From positions 1-44,504 of the forward strand of contig JAAVBQ010000043.1 in the NCBI GenBank assembly GCA_014803485.1: a stretch of 44,504 bases of DNA, written 5' to 3'. The stretch's first letter is position 1, and the number at the start of each line of letters is the position of its first letter. The stretch is from a bacterium (GTDB taxonomy: Bacteria > Bacteroidota > Bacteroidia > Bacteroidales > P3). The notes under the pieces are model-generated. The model made no database searches and was not told the DNA's origin. It saw only the letters and a list, made by a program, of their open reading frames with translations. Position numbers and translations under genes: made by a program. Positions 26,075 to 34,391 of the stretch are shown in pieces.

Positions 26075-27309
26075 GGTTTTGTCTTTTCAATTTTACAAAA
26101 AATTGATTGTATGAGGGTAATCACAACAATCCAAAAAGGAATCTCAAAAACATTCGACAGATAGGGCAGAAAATCGAACCAGCCCATAAACAACACCGTG
26201 CAGGTCCAAGCATATAGAAGCGTGGTACACGTGTTCCGATAACGGCGGAACAACCCAAAGAAAAATTGGCAGCCTGTTCCGAACAGCAAGCAGCAGGCCG
26301 CGAATCCGGTGGGTCGGGTAAAAACGAACAAGGTGCCTAAGAACGTGCGCACATTGGTAAGGTTGATGCCCGTGTGCAGGTATTCGGGATTTATGCCCGA
26401 AATGACAGGTTGGCCGGTAATGGCGTACCAAAGATTGTAGAAAGGGGCAAAGATGTATTGCAAATTGGGCTCTTCCAAAATGCCTTGTTGCATATCCGCG
26501 CTCCATCCAAGCGTTCCCGAAGTGAGGTAATGCACGAACAGGCCTGCGATGGATTTGAGTTGTGCACCCACGGAAGTGGCTTCGGGAAACAGTTGATTAC
26601 CTGATATATAAATCAATAGGTAGCTGATAAAGAACACCCCTGTGGCACCGGCGCCTATCCACAACAAGTGGCGCAATCTAAGTTTTATCCGTTGGGTCAT
26701 CAGCAGGGCAAAGAAGACCGCGAACAAAGGCAGGATAATCCAACTTTTTACTTGATAGACGAATAAAAAGAAGAGAATGAAAGCCGATACAAGCCATGTG
26801 GGCCAGTAGCGGCTATTTTCAAACAACAGCAAGATAAGCAAGGCGGCACCTATCAGCAGCAGATGGCCCGCCCAGCCGTTTCCGGCAAAAAGTTCTCCAA
26901 AATGTTCGCTTCCAATTACGCCTCTTCCCTGCGTCAGGAAAACAACCAAGCGAATGCTCAGAGTAATGATGATGGCTACGGCAAGCCCGATTTCAAAACG
27001 GTAGGATTTTCGGGAGGTTTCCGCTAGTTTCTCCGTATCTTTCCGTGTCGCAAACCGCCTGTCGGCAAGGAAAAACAACCAGCCGGGCATGGCGAACAGC
27101 GGCAAACCGATAATCCACGGAATCAAGCTCGGATAGTAGAATTCATCCAGTTCCAAGTGTCCCGACAACAGCAAGGTGACGCCCAATACCGCCACGTAGG
27201 GCAACATCAGGAAATTGAGCGGTGTGTAGCCGGTGTGCCACATCTTTTTTTCGAGCCGAAACAGCAAGACCGCTTCGGCAAGCAAAACAAGGAGTAGAAA
27301 GAGATTCAT
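26053..27309 (-). CDS. Oligosaccharide repeat-unit polymerase-like membrane protein
   Basis: The 418-residue inner-membrane protein has about 11 helices beginning MNLFLLLVLLAEAVLLFRLE. It shares YTPLNFLMLPY, EFYYPSLIPW, GSEHF and NVRTFLGTLFVF with LFMGWFDF with the N-terminal half of the next protein, so the two are paralogous. The topology and operon position suggest a Wzy-like polymerase, but I see no catalytic motif that proves it. The ATG overlaps the stop of the upstream transferase by 4 bases and its 3' end overlaps the next gene by 22 bases, so the three are probably translationally coupled. An open frame upstream of 27309 lies within the previous gene and is not used. Confidence 0.7.
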   Translation of the reverse strand: MNLFLLLVLLAEAVLLFRLEKKMWHTGYTPLNFLMLPYVAVLGVTLLLSGHLELDEFYYPSLIPWIIGLPLFAMPGWLFFLADRRFATRKDTEKLAETSRKSYRFEIGLAVAIIITLSIRLVVFLTQGRGVIGSEHFGELFAGNGWAGHLLLIGAALLILLLFENSRYWPTWLVSAFILFFLFVYQVKSWIILPLFAVFFALLMTQRIKLRLRHLLWIGAGATGVFFISYLLIYISGNQLFPEATSVGAQLKSIAGLFVHYLTSGTLGWSADMQQGILEEPNLQYIFAPFYNLWYAITGQPVISGINPEYLHTGINLTNVRTFLGTLFVFTRPTGFAACCLLFGTGCQFFFGLFRRYRNTCTTLLYAWTCTVLFMGWFDFLPYLSNVFEIPFWIVVITLIQSIFCKIEKTKPWISSRS

Positions 27310-28178
27310 ACAACCGGATACTTTTTCAAAACAGCGCACAATTGCACGTCGTTCATATTCTTCTTACGGTTCTCGTGTGCCAAAGAGGATCTTTTATACA
27401 AGAATTGATACAAGGCGTCGAAAGAATAACGTGTTGTTTTTTTCTGTACGACCCGATGTGGGGTGCCTTTTTTTCTTGCCATTACCCAAAACCAAATATC
27501 ATCGGCTTTAGGACAGACAGACATGAAACTGTCTTGAAGAAATACATCATCATGCAACGATGCCGGAGGGTAAAGAATCCCTCCACAACCTATCGGAAAA
27601 AGAATTCTTTCTTCTTTTCCTTTCGAATATCCCGCCTTTTTCCATGTTTTGTATGGCAAGGTCTTTCCTTTTTCAGACAAAGCTGGAAACAAAGCTTTTA
27701 CGCAACAGATACTTTTCGGAAACTTCTTATGCTCTTCATACAAGGCACACAACAACCCTCTTGAATAAATAATATCATCATCTACCGTTACTATCACATC
27801 ATGGGGGGCCATTTTCAAAGAGGGAATCAATTTTTTGTACGAAAGAATATCGTTACAAAACCTATATTCCACACCATATTTCTCCAACTTTTTAAGTCTT
27901 GGAGGAATATTCGCTTCCGACCATTCTTCGGAAGACAACCAAAGAATGATACGGTTGGGAGGCAAAGATTGTCTGAGTATGGAAATTAAGGTATAGTAAA
28001 CGGTTTTGTGAACACGTCTTCCATAGCTGGTCAAGGAAACAATAAGATTCGAACCCTCGTTTGTTCTTTCTATCGGATGAATTTTTCCCGGTCCGAAAAC
28101 ATCTATTTTCCATTTTATGCAATACCCCGCTATCACATTGCATAAAACCAAGAATTTGTTTCCTATATTGAAGAACAT
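27306..28178 (-). CDS. Glycosyltransferase (GT-A like)
   Basis: A 290-residue cytoplasmic protein. NLIVSLTSYGRRV near 44-56, a run reading YYTLISILRQSLPPNRIILW, and the metal-binding DVIVTVDDDIIY near 128 give a GT-A pattern found in many Bacteroidota capsule clusters. IGCGGILYPP and KADDIWFWVMA later in the chain are conserved in that group, with the acidic pair probably catalytic. Donor unknown. The gene is visibly more AT-rich than its flanks. It starts 15 bases after the preceding transferase gene and overlaps the next by 4. Confidence 0.8.
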   Translation of the reverse strand: MFFNIGNKFLVLCNVIAGYCIKWKIDVFGPGKIHPIERTNEGSNLIVSLTSYGRRVHKTVYYTLISILRQSLPPNRIILWLSSEEWSEANIPPRLKKLEKYGVEYRFCNDILSYKKLIPSLKMAPHDVIVTVDDDIIYSRGLLCALYEEHKKFPKSICCVKALFPALSEKGKTLPYKTWKKAGYSKGKEERILFPIGCGGILYPPASLHDDVFLQDSFMSVCPKADDIWFWVMARKKGTPHRVVQKKTTRYSFDALYQFLYKRSSLAHENRKKNMNDVQLCAVLKKYPVV

Positions 28179-28193
28179 ACGTTTTTGTTTTGG

Positions 28194-29267
28194 TTATTTA
28201 TTGACACACGCTTCCCCGCGCATCAAGAAATCTTCTTTCGAAACAGAGTCCTTTCGCATACTTTCTTTACGTAGTCTGCGTAGCAAACATACCGTTTCCT
28301 TTCCGGTCACTCTATTCCTCATCATCAAGGCTCCGATATAAGGATAATAGATATTTTTCCAAGCGAAAAACATCGTTTTGGTATAATGCTGCCGAACGTT
28401 GATAAAACGGCTCAGATAATAGATGTATCTATGCCCCGTCTTATTGAAATTCTCATGCGAGACTCCGAGTTTATGATAGATGACCGAATCGAGCACGCAG
28501 GCCATTTTACGGCCTTCTTCCTGCATGCGCAACGAGAAATCGAAGTCTTCCTCGCCGAAAAAGAAGCGGTTGGTGAGCAGGTCTGTTTTTTCGGTGGGGG
28601 ATGGGGGTGTCTGCGCGTAGCGTTTTGATTTTCTGCGCAAGCGGGCATCGGGATTTCCCAACAACTCGCGTTTGGCAAAGAGGGCGCAGCCGGTAATCAG
28701 ATTTATCTTGATGTATTCCTTTTGCTTAATGGTGGTGAAGTCTTGGTCGAGGTAGTAATATTTGCGCAGACCGAAAAACAACCTTCCGCCGCAATTCCAA
28801 ACTCTGTTCCGTGGTTCGGCGTAGCGGATTTGAGGCGTGAGCGCCACGTATTGCGGATGTTCGCGTACAAAGGTTTCGAGTTTTTCCAAAAAGTCGGGTT
28901 CCACCAAGGTGTCGTTGTTGAGCAAGAGGTAGTGGCTCGGCTTGGAGGAGCCCTCATTTGCCACCAACTGTTCCACCAAGGCGATGCCTAAGTTGTTGCC
29001 CTTGGCGAAGCCGTAATTTTCTTTCAGACAATATACTATACCCTTCCCTGCCTTCAAGGGCGAAGAAGGTGTTTCCCCTTGCTTCACCACCGAAAAATCC
29101 TTGCCGCTATCGTTCAGAAAGGAGATGATTTCCTTTACCGATTCGTTTTCGGAACCATTGTCCACCACCACCCATATAAAATCCTGCTTCACGCAGGCAA
29201 AGAGCGATGCAAGACACTCAACGGTGTCCTTGTAGCCGTTCCAATTAAGTAAAATGATGGCGGTCAT
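28194..29267 (-). CDS. Glycosyltransferase, family 2 (rhamnosyltransferase-like)
   Basis: The 357-residue GT-A enzyme begins MTAIILLNWNGYKDTVECLA, the opening typical of WbbL-type transferases. VVDNGSENES lies at about 34-43 and the metal-binding LLNNDTLVEPDFL near 120. A later FFFGEEDFDFSLRMQEEG with E/D residues is the conserved acceptor-side motif. It probably adds a sugar, often a deoxyhexose in this subgroup, to a lipid-linked unit. It is in the polysaccharide operon, 54 bases after the flippase gene. Confidence 0.88.
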   Translation of the reverse strand: MTAIILLNWNGYKDTVECLASLFACVKQDFIWVVVDNGSENESVKEIISFLNDSGKDFSVVKQGETPSSPLKAGKGIVYCLKENYGFAKGNNLGIALVEQLVANEGSSKPSHYLLLNNDTLVEPDFLEKLETFVREHPQYVALTPQIRYAEPRNRVWNCGGRLFFGLRKYYYLDQDFTTIKQKEYIKINLITGCALFAKRELLGNPDARLRRKSKRYAQTPPSPTEKTDLLTNRFFFGEEDFDFSLRMQEEGRKMACVLDSVIYHKLGVSHENFNKTGHRYIYYLSRFINVRQHYTKTMFFAWKNIYYPYIGALMMRNRVTGKETVCLLRRLRKESMRKDSVSKEDFLMRGEACVNK

Positions 29268-29321
29268 AAAATCACTCTTCTCAAAAAGCGGTGTAAAGAT
29301 AAGGCTTTTGAAGCAAAGGTT

Positions 29322-30584
29322 TCAACGCAGGCGGTACAATCCGAACAGACAAGCGAAAAAGAGTACGGTTTCGGAAAGGGTCATCGCCCACGAACCGGCT
29401 TCCACTCCGAGAAAAGAGGCCGTGCAAAGCGTCCAGACCACGCTGGTTACACCGGCAAGCAAGACGTTGCGGAAGAATTTTCCGGATTTGTCGAGGTTCA
29501 CCAAACCCACGATGCCCAACAAATAGTTCATGCCGCCGAAAAACATCACGGGGCTCATGATACGCAGCAAGCGGGTGGCTTCCATAAATTCCTGTCCGCA
29601 GAGAATCCGCACGAGCGGTTCGGCCAAGAAAAACACCGCCGCCATAGCCAAAAACAGCAACCCCGCCATATAAGCCGATATTTTCTTGAGTTTCTGTAGA
29701 TTTTCCCGATGTGGCTTTCCCACAAAATCATGCCCCAGATACGGAAACAAAGCCTGCGAGACCGGCGAAACGATGCCTTGCAATCCCATCACGATTTTTT
29801 CGGCGGCGGTATAAAGCCCCAAGGCGGCATCGCCCACAAAAAAACGCAGGATAAAGATGTTCGACTTGCGGTAGAGCGTCATGCCCAAGGTGGAGCCGAA
29901 AATGGCGGCACCCGAAGCGAACTGCGCCTTCATATCCGCCCAAGAGGGCAACCGCAGCCTCATGCCGAACTGCACGCGGGCAATCACAAGGCTCGCCAAA
30001 CCGCATACCACATAGCCCAACCCGTCTAAGAGCGGCAAAAAAACATAGTGTTCCGGCTTTCGTATCATCACAAATACCAAAAGCAGGAAAACACTTTTAC
30101 CCAACACGTTGACAATCGTTAGGTAGCGCATTTTCTCCATGCCCTGAAAAAGCCACACGGCGGTGAACGTATTGCCCAGCACCAAGGTGAGCCCGCCCAA
30201 AAACATGAGACGGTGCGTGGCGGTGGGCAAAATAAGGGGCGAGAGCGCAAAAAAGACGACCGAAACTCCCGCGAACAGCAGCAAACGGCAACCCAATACG
30301 GCATTGTAGACCCGATTGAGGTAGGCGGTGTCTTGCCGGTGTTGGGCCACTTCTTTCGTTACCGAGTAATCAAAGCCGTAGTTATTGAAAACCAATACAT
30401 ACTGAACCAAGATATAGATAAAGCCGTAAAGTCCGTAATGGGCGGGGCCCACCACGCGCAACACATACGGCATGGCGACAAGGGGTATGAGTATCACCAG
30501 CCCGTTCAGCACGGAGAGAGACAAAAAACTCTCCACTAACGATTTATGGTTTTTCAATTTTTCTTTCCACATCATGGAAAACAT
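29322..30584 (-). CDS. Polysaccharide flippase (Wzx/MOP family)
   Basis: The 420-residue membrane protein (418 from the ATG at 30575) has about 12-14 helices and the opening LNGLVILIPLVAMPYVLRVV followed by GPAHYGLYGF, characteristic of Wzx flippases. It moves undecaprenyl-pyrophosphate-linked oligosaccharide across the inner membrane. It is the first gene of the minus-strand operon that continues through two glycosyltransferases, two polymerase-like proteins and rpoN. ATGs at 30584, 30575 and 30572 compete; a -7 box just upstream of 30584 favours one of the later ATGs or a very short leader. Confidence 0.9.
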   Translation of the reverse strand: MFSMMWKEKLKNHKSLVESFLSLSVLNGLVILIPLVAMPYVLRVVGPAHYGLYGFIYILVQYVLVFNNYGFDYSVTKEVAQHRQDTAYLNRVYNAVLGCRLLLFAGVSVVFFALSPLILPTATHRLMFLGGLTLVLGNTFTAVWLFQGMEKMRYLTIVNVLGKSVFLLLVFVMIRKPEHYVFLPLLDGLGYVVCGLASLVIARVQFGMRLRLPSWADMKAQFASGAAIFGSTLGMTLYRKSNIFILRFFVGDAALGLYTAAEKIVMGLQGIVSPVSQALFPYLGHDFVGKPHRENLQKLKKISAYMAGLLFLAMAAVFFLAEPLVRILCGQEFMEATRLLRIMSPVMFFGGMNYLLGIVGLVNLDKSGKFFRNVLLAGVTSVVWTLCTASFLGVEAGSWAMTLSETVLFFACLFGLYRLR

Positions 30585-30598
30585 CGGCTTCAATCCCT

Positions 30599-30606
30599 CA
30601 AAAATA
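30599..30606 (-). promoter_or_regulatory. -7 box of the polysaccharide/rpoN operon
   Basis: The minus strand reads TATTTTTG, an exact TAnnTTTG, 14 bases before the first flippase ATG. The -33 TTTG is not visible. The box sits in the 51-base gap shared with the divergent sufB gene. Confidence 0.5.
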
Positions 30607-30618
30607 CGCACGTTTTTG

Positions 30619-30626
30619 TAACTTCG
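30619..30626 (+). promoter_or_regulatory. Possible -7 box of sufBCD
   Basis: TAACTTCG differs from TAnnTTTG at one position and lies 9 bases before the sufB ATG. It overlaps the region serving the divergent flippase operon, so the two promoters may interfere. I see no IscR or Fur-type operator I could defend. Confidence 0.4.
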
Positions 30627-30635
30627 CGCACCTAA

Positions 30636-32102
30636 ATGCAGGCAAAGAGCGTGAAAAAGCAGAAAGAACAAGACGAGATCCTAAAGGATATAACCCGAAA
30701 CGATTACGAATGGGGGTTCGAGACAGCCGTGGCCACACACGCCCTCAAAAAGGGTCTGAACGAAGAGGTGGTGCGCGAAATCTCGCGTCTCAAAGGAGAA
30801 CCCGACTATATGCTCGACTTTCGCCTGAAGGCTTTCCGCCAATGGCAGAAGATGAAAGAACCCACGTGGGGACACTTCGAACACGCGCCGATAGACTTTC
30901 AGGATATTGTCTATTACGCCGCCCCCGAAACGGCATCGGACAATCCTTTGGACAATATCGACCCCGAACTGCTGGAAACCTTCAAGAAACTGGGCATCGA
31001 ACTCGACGAAAGCAAAGAGTTGCCCAAGGTGGCGGTGGACGCCATCATGGACTCGGTGTCGGTAAAGACCATGTATTCGGAAGAGCTCGCCAAGCAAGGC
31101 ATCATCTTCTGTTCCATCAGCGAGGCCATCAAGAATCATCCCGACCTCATTCAACAATATCTCGGCTCGGTGGTGCCGTCGGGCGACAACTACTACAGCG
31201 CGCTCAATGCGGCGGTGTTCAGCGACGGCAGTTTCGTCTATATCCCCAAAGGGGTGCGGTGCCCCATGGAACTTTCTTCGTATTTCCGCATCAACGCCAA
31301 GGAAAGCGGGCAGTTCGAACGCACGCTCATCATTGCCGACGAAGGGGCTTACGTGAGCTATATGGAGGGTTGCACGGCTCCCATGCGCGACAAGAACCAG
31401 CTTCACGCCGCCGTGGTGGAAATCGTGGTACTCAAGGATGCCGAAGTAAAATATTCCACGGTGCAGAACTGGTATCCCGGCGACAAGGAGGGCCGGGGCG
31501 GCATCTACAATTTCGTTACCAAACGCGGCATCTGCAAGGGTTCGCGCGCCAAGCTTTCGTGGACGCAGGTGGAGACCGGCAGCGCCATCACCTGGAAATA
31601 CCCTTCCATTATCCTCAAAGGCGACCACAGCACGGGCGAATTCTATTCGGTGGCGGTGACCAATCATCGGCAACAGGCCGATACGGGAACCAAGATGATC
31701 CATATCGGGCAGAACACCTCCAGCACGATTGTTTCCAAGGGAGTTTCGGCCGGCGAAAGTCAGAATTCCTATCGGGGTTTGGTGAAGGTGATGCCGAACG
31801 CCACGGGTGCGCGCAATTTCTCGCGTTGCGATTCGTTGCTGATGGGCAACCGCTGCGGGGCGCACACATGGCCCGACATGCAGTGTCAGAACGACAGCGC
31901 CGTGATAGAGCACGAGGCCACCACTTCGCGCATTTCGGAAGAAAAGCTTTTTTATTGCCGCCAACGCGGGCTTTCGGAAGAAAGCGCGGTGAGCCTTATC
32001 GTGAACGGCTATGCCAAGGACGTTTTGAACCAGCTGCCTATGGAGTTTGCCGCCGAGGCGCAGAAATTGCTGAGCGTGAGCTTGGAAGGTAGTGTGGGAT
32101 AA
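30636..32102 (+). CDS. sufB: Fe-S cluster assembly scaffold SufB
   Basis: The 488-residue protein is the scaffold subunit of the SufBC2D complex. The C-terminal beta-helix core carries residues aligned with those needed for cluster assembly in E. coli: Cys398 in [12 protein letters not shown], and Glu425-His426-Glu427 in the [11 protein letters not shown] segment. The end [20 protein letters not shown] is nearly invariant in the family. The start at 30636 fits the length; an in-frame GTG eleven bases on is possible. sufC follows after 31 bases. Confidence 0.97.
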   Translation: MQAKSVKKQKEQDEILKDITRNDYEWGFETAVATHALKKGLNEEVVREISRLKGEPDYMLDFRLKAFRQWQKMKEPTWGHFEHAPIDFQDIVYYAAPETASDNPLDNIDPELLETFKKLGIELDESKELPKVAVDAIMDSVSVKTMYSEELAKQGIIFCSISEAIKNHPDLIQQYLGSVVPSGDNYYSALNAAVFSDGSFVYIPKGVRCPMELSSYFRINAKESGQFERTLIIADEGAYVSYMEGCTAPMRDKNQLHAAVVEIVVLKDAEVKYSTVQNWYPGDKEGRGGIYNFVTKRGICKGSRAKLSWTQVETGSAITWKYPSIILKGDHSTGEFYSVAVTNHRQQADTGTKMIHIGQNTSSTIVSKGVSAGESQNSYRGLVKVMPNATGARNFSRCDSLLMGNRCGAHTWPDMQCQNDSAVIEHEATTSRISEEKLFYCRQRGLSEESAVSLIVNGYAKDVLNQLPMEFAAEAQKLLSVSLEGSVG

Positions 32103-32133
32103 TGTATAACAAAGTAAAATAGCAAACAGTTAT

Positions 32134-32892
32134 ATGCTTTTAGAAATTAAAGACCTGAAGGCTTCCATAAACGGAAAGCAGATTCTCAAGGGCGTGAACC
32201 TCAATGTGAACCGAGGCGAAATCCACGCCATCATGGGGCCCAACGGCAACGGAAAAAGCACGCTGGCTTCGGTGATTGCCGGCAAGGAAATGTTCAAGGT
32301 GGACGGCGGGCAGGTGCGTTACAAAGACAAGAACCTGTTCGACCTCAACGTGGAGGAAAGGGCTTGCGAGGGCATTTTTCTGGGCTTCCAGTATCCGGTG
32401 GAGATTCCCGGGGTGAGCATCACTTCCTTTATGCGGGCGGCGGTGAACGAACAGCGCAAATACAAGGGACTCGACCCTATGGACGCTTTCGCTTTCATGA
32501 AATACATGGAAGAGAAACAGGCGTTGGTGGGTATGACCGATAAATTGGCCAACCGCAGCGTGAACGAGGGTTTCTCGGGAGGAGAGAAGAAAAAGAACGA
32601 GATTTTCCAGATGGCGATGCTGCAACCGGAACTGGCCATTCTCGACGAAACCGATTCGGGGCTCGACATCGACGCCCTGCGTATCGTGGCCGGCGGGGTG
32701 AACAAGTTGGCCAACAAGGACAATGCCATTATCGTCATCACCCACTACCAAAGGCTTTTGGATTATATCGTGCCCGATTTCGTGCACGTGCTGGCCGACG
32801 GAAAAATCGTGAAGACCGGCACCAAGGAACTTGCCAAGGAATTGGAGGAAAAGGGTTACGACTGGCTTAAAGACCACGATAGCGGCAAATAA
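32134..32892 (+). CDS. sufC: Fe-S cluster assembly ATPase SufC
   Basis: The 252-residue ABC-type ATPase powers conformational change in SufBC2D. Walker A is GPNGNGKST at 35-43; the ABC signature is FSGGEKKKNEIFQM, with the SufC-specific lysine-rich variant; Walker B is LAILDETDSGLDIDAL, where the usual Glu-Pro-Asn... of transporters is replaced by the SufC D-E-T-D-S-G-L-D-I-D run; and a switch histidine follows in VITHYQRLL. It is soluble with no membrane partner. It lies 7 bases before sufD. Confidence 0.97.
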   Translation: MLLEIKDLKASINGKQILKGVNLNVNRGEIHAIMGPNGNGKSTLASVIAGKEMFKVDGGQVRYKDKNLFDLNVEERACEGIFLGFQYPVEIPGVSITSFMRAAVNEQRKYKGLDPMDAFAFMKYMEEKQALVGMTDKLANRSVNEGFSGGEKKKNEIFQMAMLQPELAILDETDSGLDIDALRIVAGGVNKLANKDNAIIVITHYQRLLDYIVPDFVHVLADGKIVKTGTKELAKELEEKGYDWLKDHDSGK

Positions 32893-32899
32893 TCTCATC

Positions 32900-34390
32900 A
32901 TGCAGAATGTAAAAACCACCATACAGAATTGGGTGAAGGAGGCCGGCGGACAGGTCTGCGCCTGCCGCAACCGCAAACAGGGTTTCGATGCGGAAGTGAA
33001 CGCGTTGGCCGCCCGTGCGCTGGAAAATATCCTCGCCTTGCCTGAATCGCGTTTCGACGCGGCAGGCGCAAACGGTCTTTTCGGCGAAAAGGTATCGCTT
33101 TGGGGGGAAGTCGGTGCACGCGACTTTGTGGAACGCAAGCGGCCTCAGGCCTGTTCGGGGCTGCCCCGCGATTTCTGCTGCGACATAGAGAGGCTCGACG
33201 TGCAGCAAGTGTTGGTCTACAACGGCTGTGTGGCCGGCGCGCGTGGCAAGAATCTGCTTTATCCCGAAATGGCGGCGGAATTGGGCGACAAGCCCTGCGT
33301 GTGCCGTTTGAGCGACCTCGAGGCCACGCCCTCCCACCGCATCAAATTAGCGCCGTTCTTCGAAGCCGCAGAAAAAGGTCTCCGCGCCGAAAAGAAGCAC
33401 GTTTCCGTGCGTTCCACGGCCGATTTCGCCCAAGGCGGCCCCGACCCCGCGCGGGAGGAACAGAAATGGCTGAACCGCGCCCTGAGCGAAGACACACTGC
33501 TGATTTATCTGCCCGAAGGTTGCCGTTTGGAGAAACCCTTGCAGATTGTGAGCCTCAATCATAGCGAAAAACCCGTTTTCGTGGCTACCCATTGCTGGAT
33601 TCTGCTGGAAAAAGGAGCGTCCATGCACCTAGTGCAGTGCACCGACAGTCATCCGCAGGCCGAGGTGTTCGCCGACGGCCTCGTGGAGATGCGTCTGGCG
33701 GACGGGGCCGAACTGGAATATATCCGTATGCAGAATGTGGGCGACCGTTGCAAGGTGTTTCATCAACTCGACGCACATCTGGAAAAGGCCTCCCGCCTTG
33801 TCACGCACTTGATGACGCTCAACGGCGGACTCACGCAAAACAAGATGGAGATAAACCTCACCGAACCCGAAGCGTATGCCGATGTGTTCGGGCTTTATCT
33901 GCAAGACAAGAAACAACAGGTAAACAACGACATAAAAATCAATCATATCGCACCCCGCACCCATAGCCGCGAACTCTTCAAGGGGGTGCTCGACGATTCG
34001 GCAAGCTCGTATTTCAAGGGCCATGTGTTCGTGCATCCGCAGGCCCTGCAGACCGAGGCCTATCAAAACAACCGCAACCTGTTGGTTTCGGCCAAGGCAC
34101 AAGCAAACGCCAAACCGTATCTGGAAATCTACGCCGACGACGTGCAGTGCAACCACGGCGTTACGGTGGGCCAGTTAGACGAAGACGCGCTTTTCTATAT
34201 GCGTTGCCGGGGCATTCCCACCGAGGCAGCACGACGTTTGCTGATGCGTGCCTATGCCGATGAAATCCTCAAGGAAGTGGGTGTGGAAGCCTTGCGCGGC
34301 TGGTTGGACTCGTTGGTGAGAAAACGCTTCAGCGGCCAACTGCAAGCCTGCCAAGACTGCGTGCTGTCTTGTCCCGACGGAATGTGTTAG
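32900..34390 (+). CDS. sufD: Fe-S cluster assembly protein SufD with cysteine-rich tail
   Basis: The 496-residue partner of SufB has the shared beta-helix and C-terminal IYADDVQCNHGVTVGQLDED, where His419 aligns with the E. coli SufD histidine essential for cluster formation. RELFKGVLDDSASSYFKGHV is the conserved core. Odd: after the last family helix (SLVRKRFSGQL) it ends in CQDCVLSCPDGMC, four cysteines in 13 residues that are absent from E. coli SufD. sufS and sufE do not follow; the next gene is convergent, one base away. The start at 32900 (MQNVKTTIQNW) is the first ATG after sufC. Confidence 0.94.
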   Translation: MQNVKTTIQNWVKEAGGQVCACRNRKQGFDAEVNALAARALENILALPESRFDAAGANGLFGEKVSLWGEVGARDFVERKRPQACSGLPRDFCCDIERLDVQQVLVYNGCVAGARGKNLLYPEMAAELGDKPCVCRLSDLEATPSHRIKLAPFFEAAEKGLRAEKKHVSVRSTADFAQGGPDPAREEQKWLNRALSEDTLLIYLPEGCRLEKPLQIVSLNHSEKPVFVATHCWILLEKGASMHLVQCTDSHPQAEVFADGLVEMRLADGAELEYIRMQNVGDRCKVFHQLDAHLEKASRLVTHLMTLNGGLTQNKMEINLTEPEAYADVFGLYLQDKKQQVNNDIKINHIAPRTHSRELFKGVLDDSASSYFKGHVFVHPQALQTEAYQNNRNLLVSAKAQANAKPYLEIYADDVQCNHGVTVGQLDEDALFYMRCRGIPTEAARRLLMRAYADEILKEVGVEALRGWLDSLVRKRFSGQLQACQDCVLSCPDGMC

Positions 34391-34391
34391 A

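Noticed and set aside
30710..32092. 460-codon frame overlapping sufB in another phase
   Set aside because: Arginine-rich frame-shadow of sufB; sufB is unmistakable.
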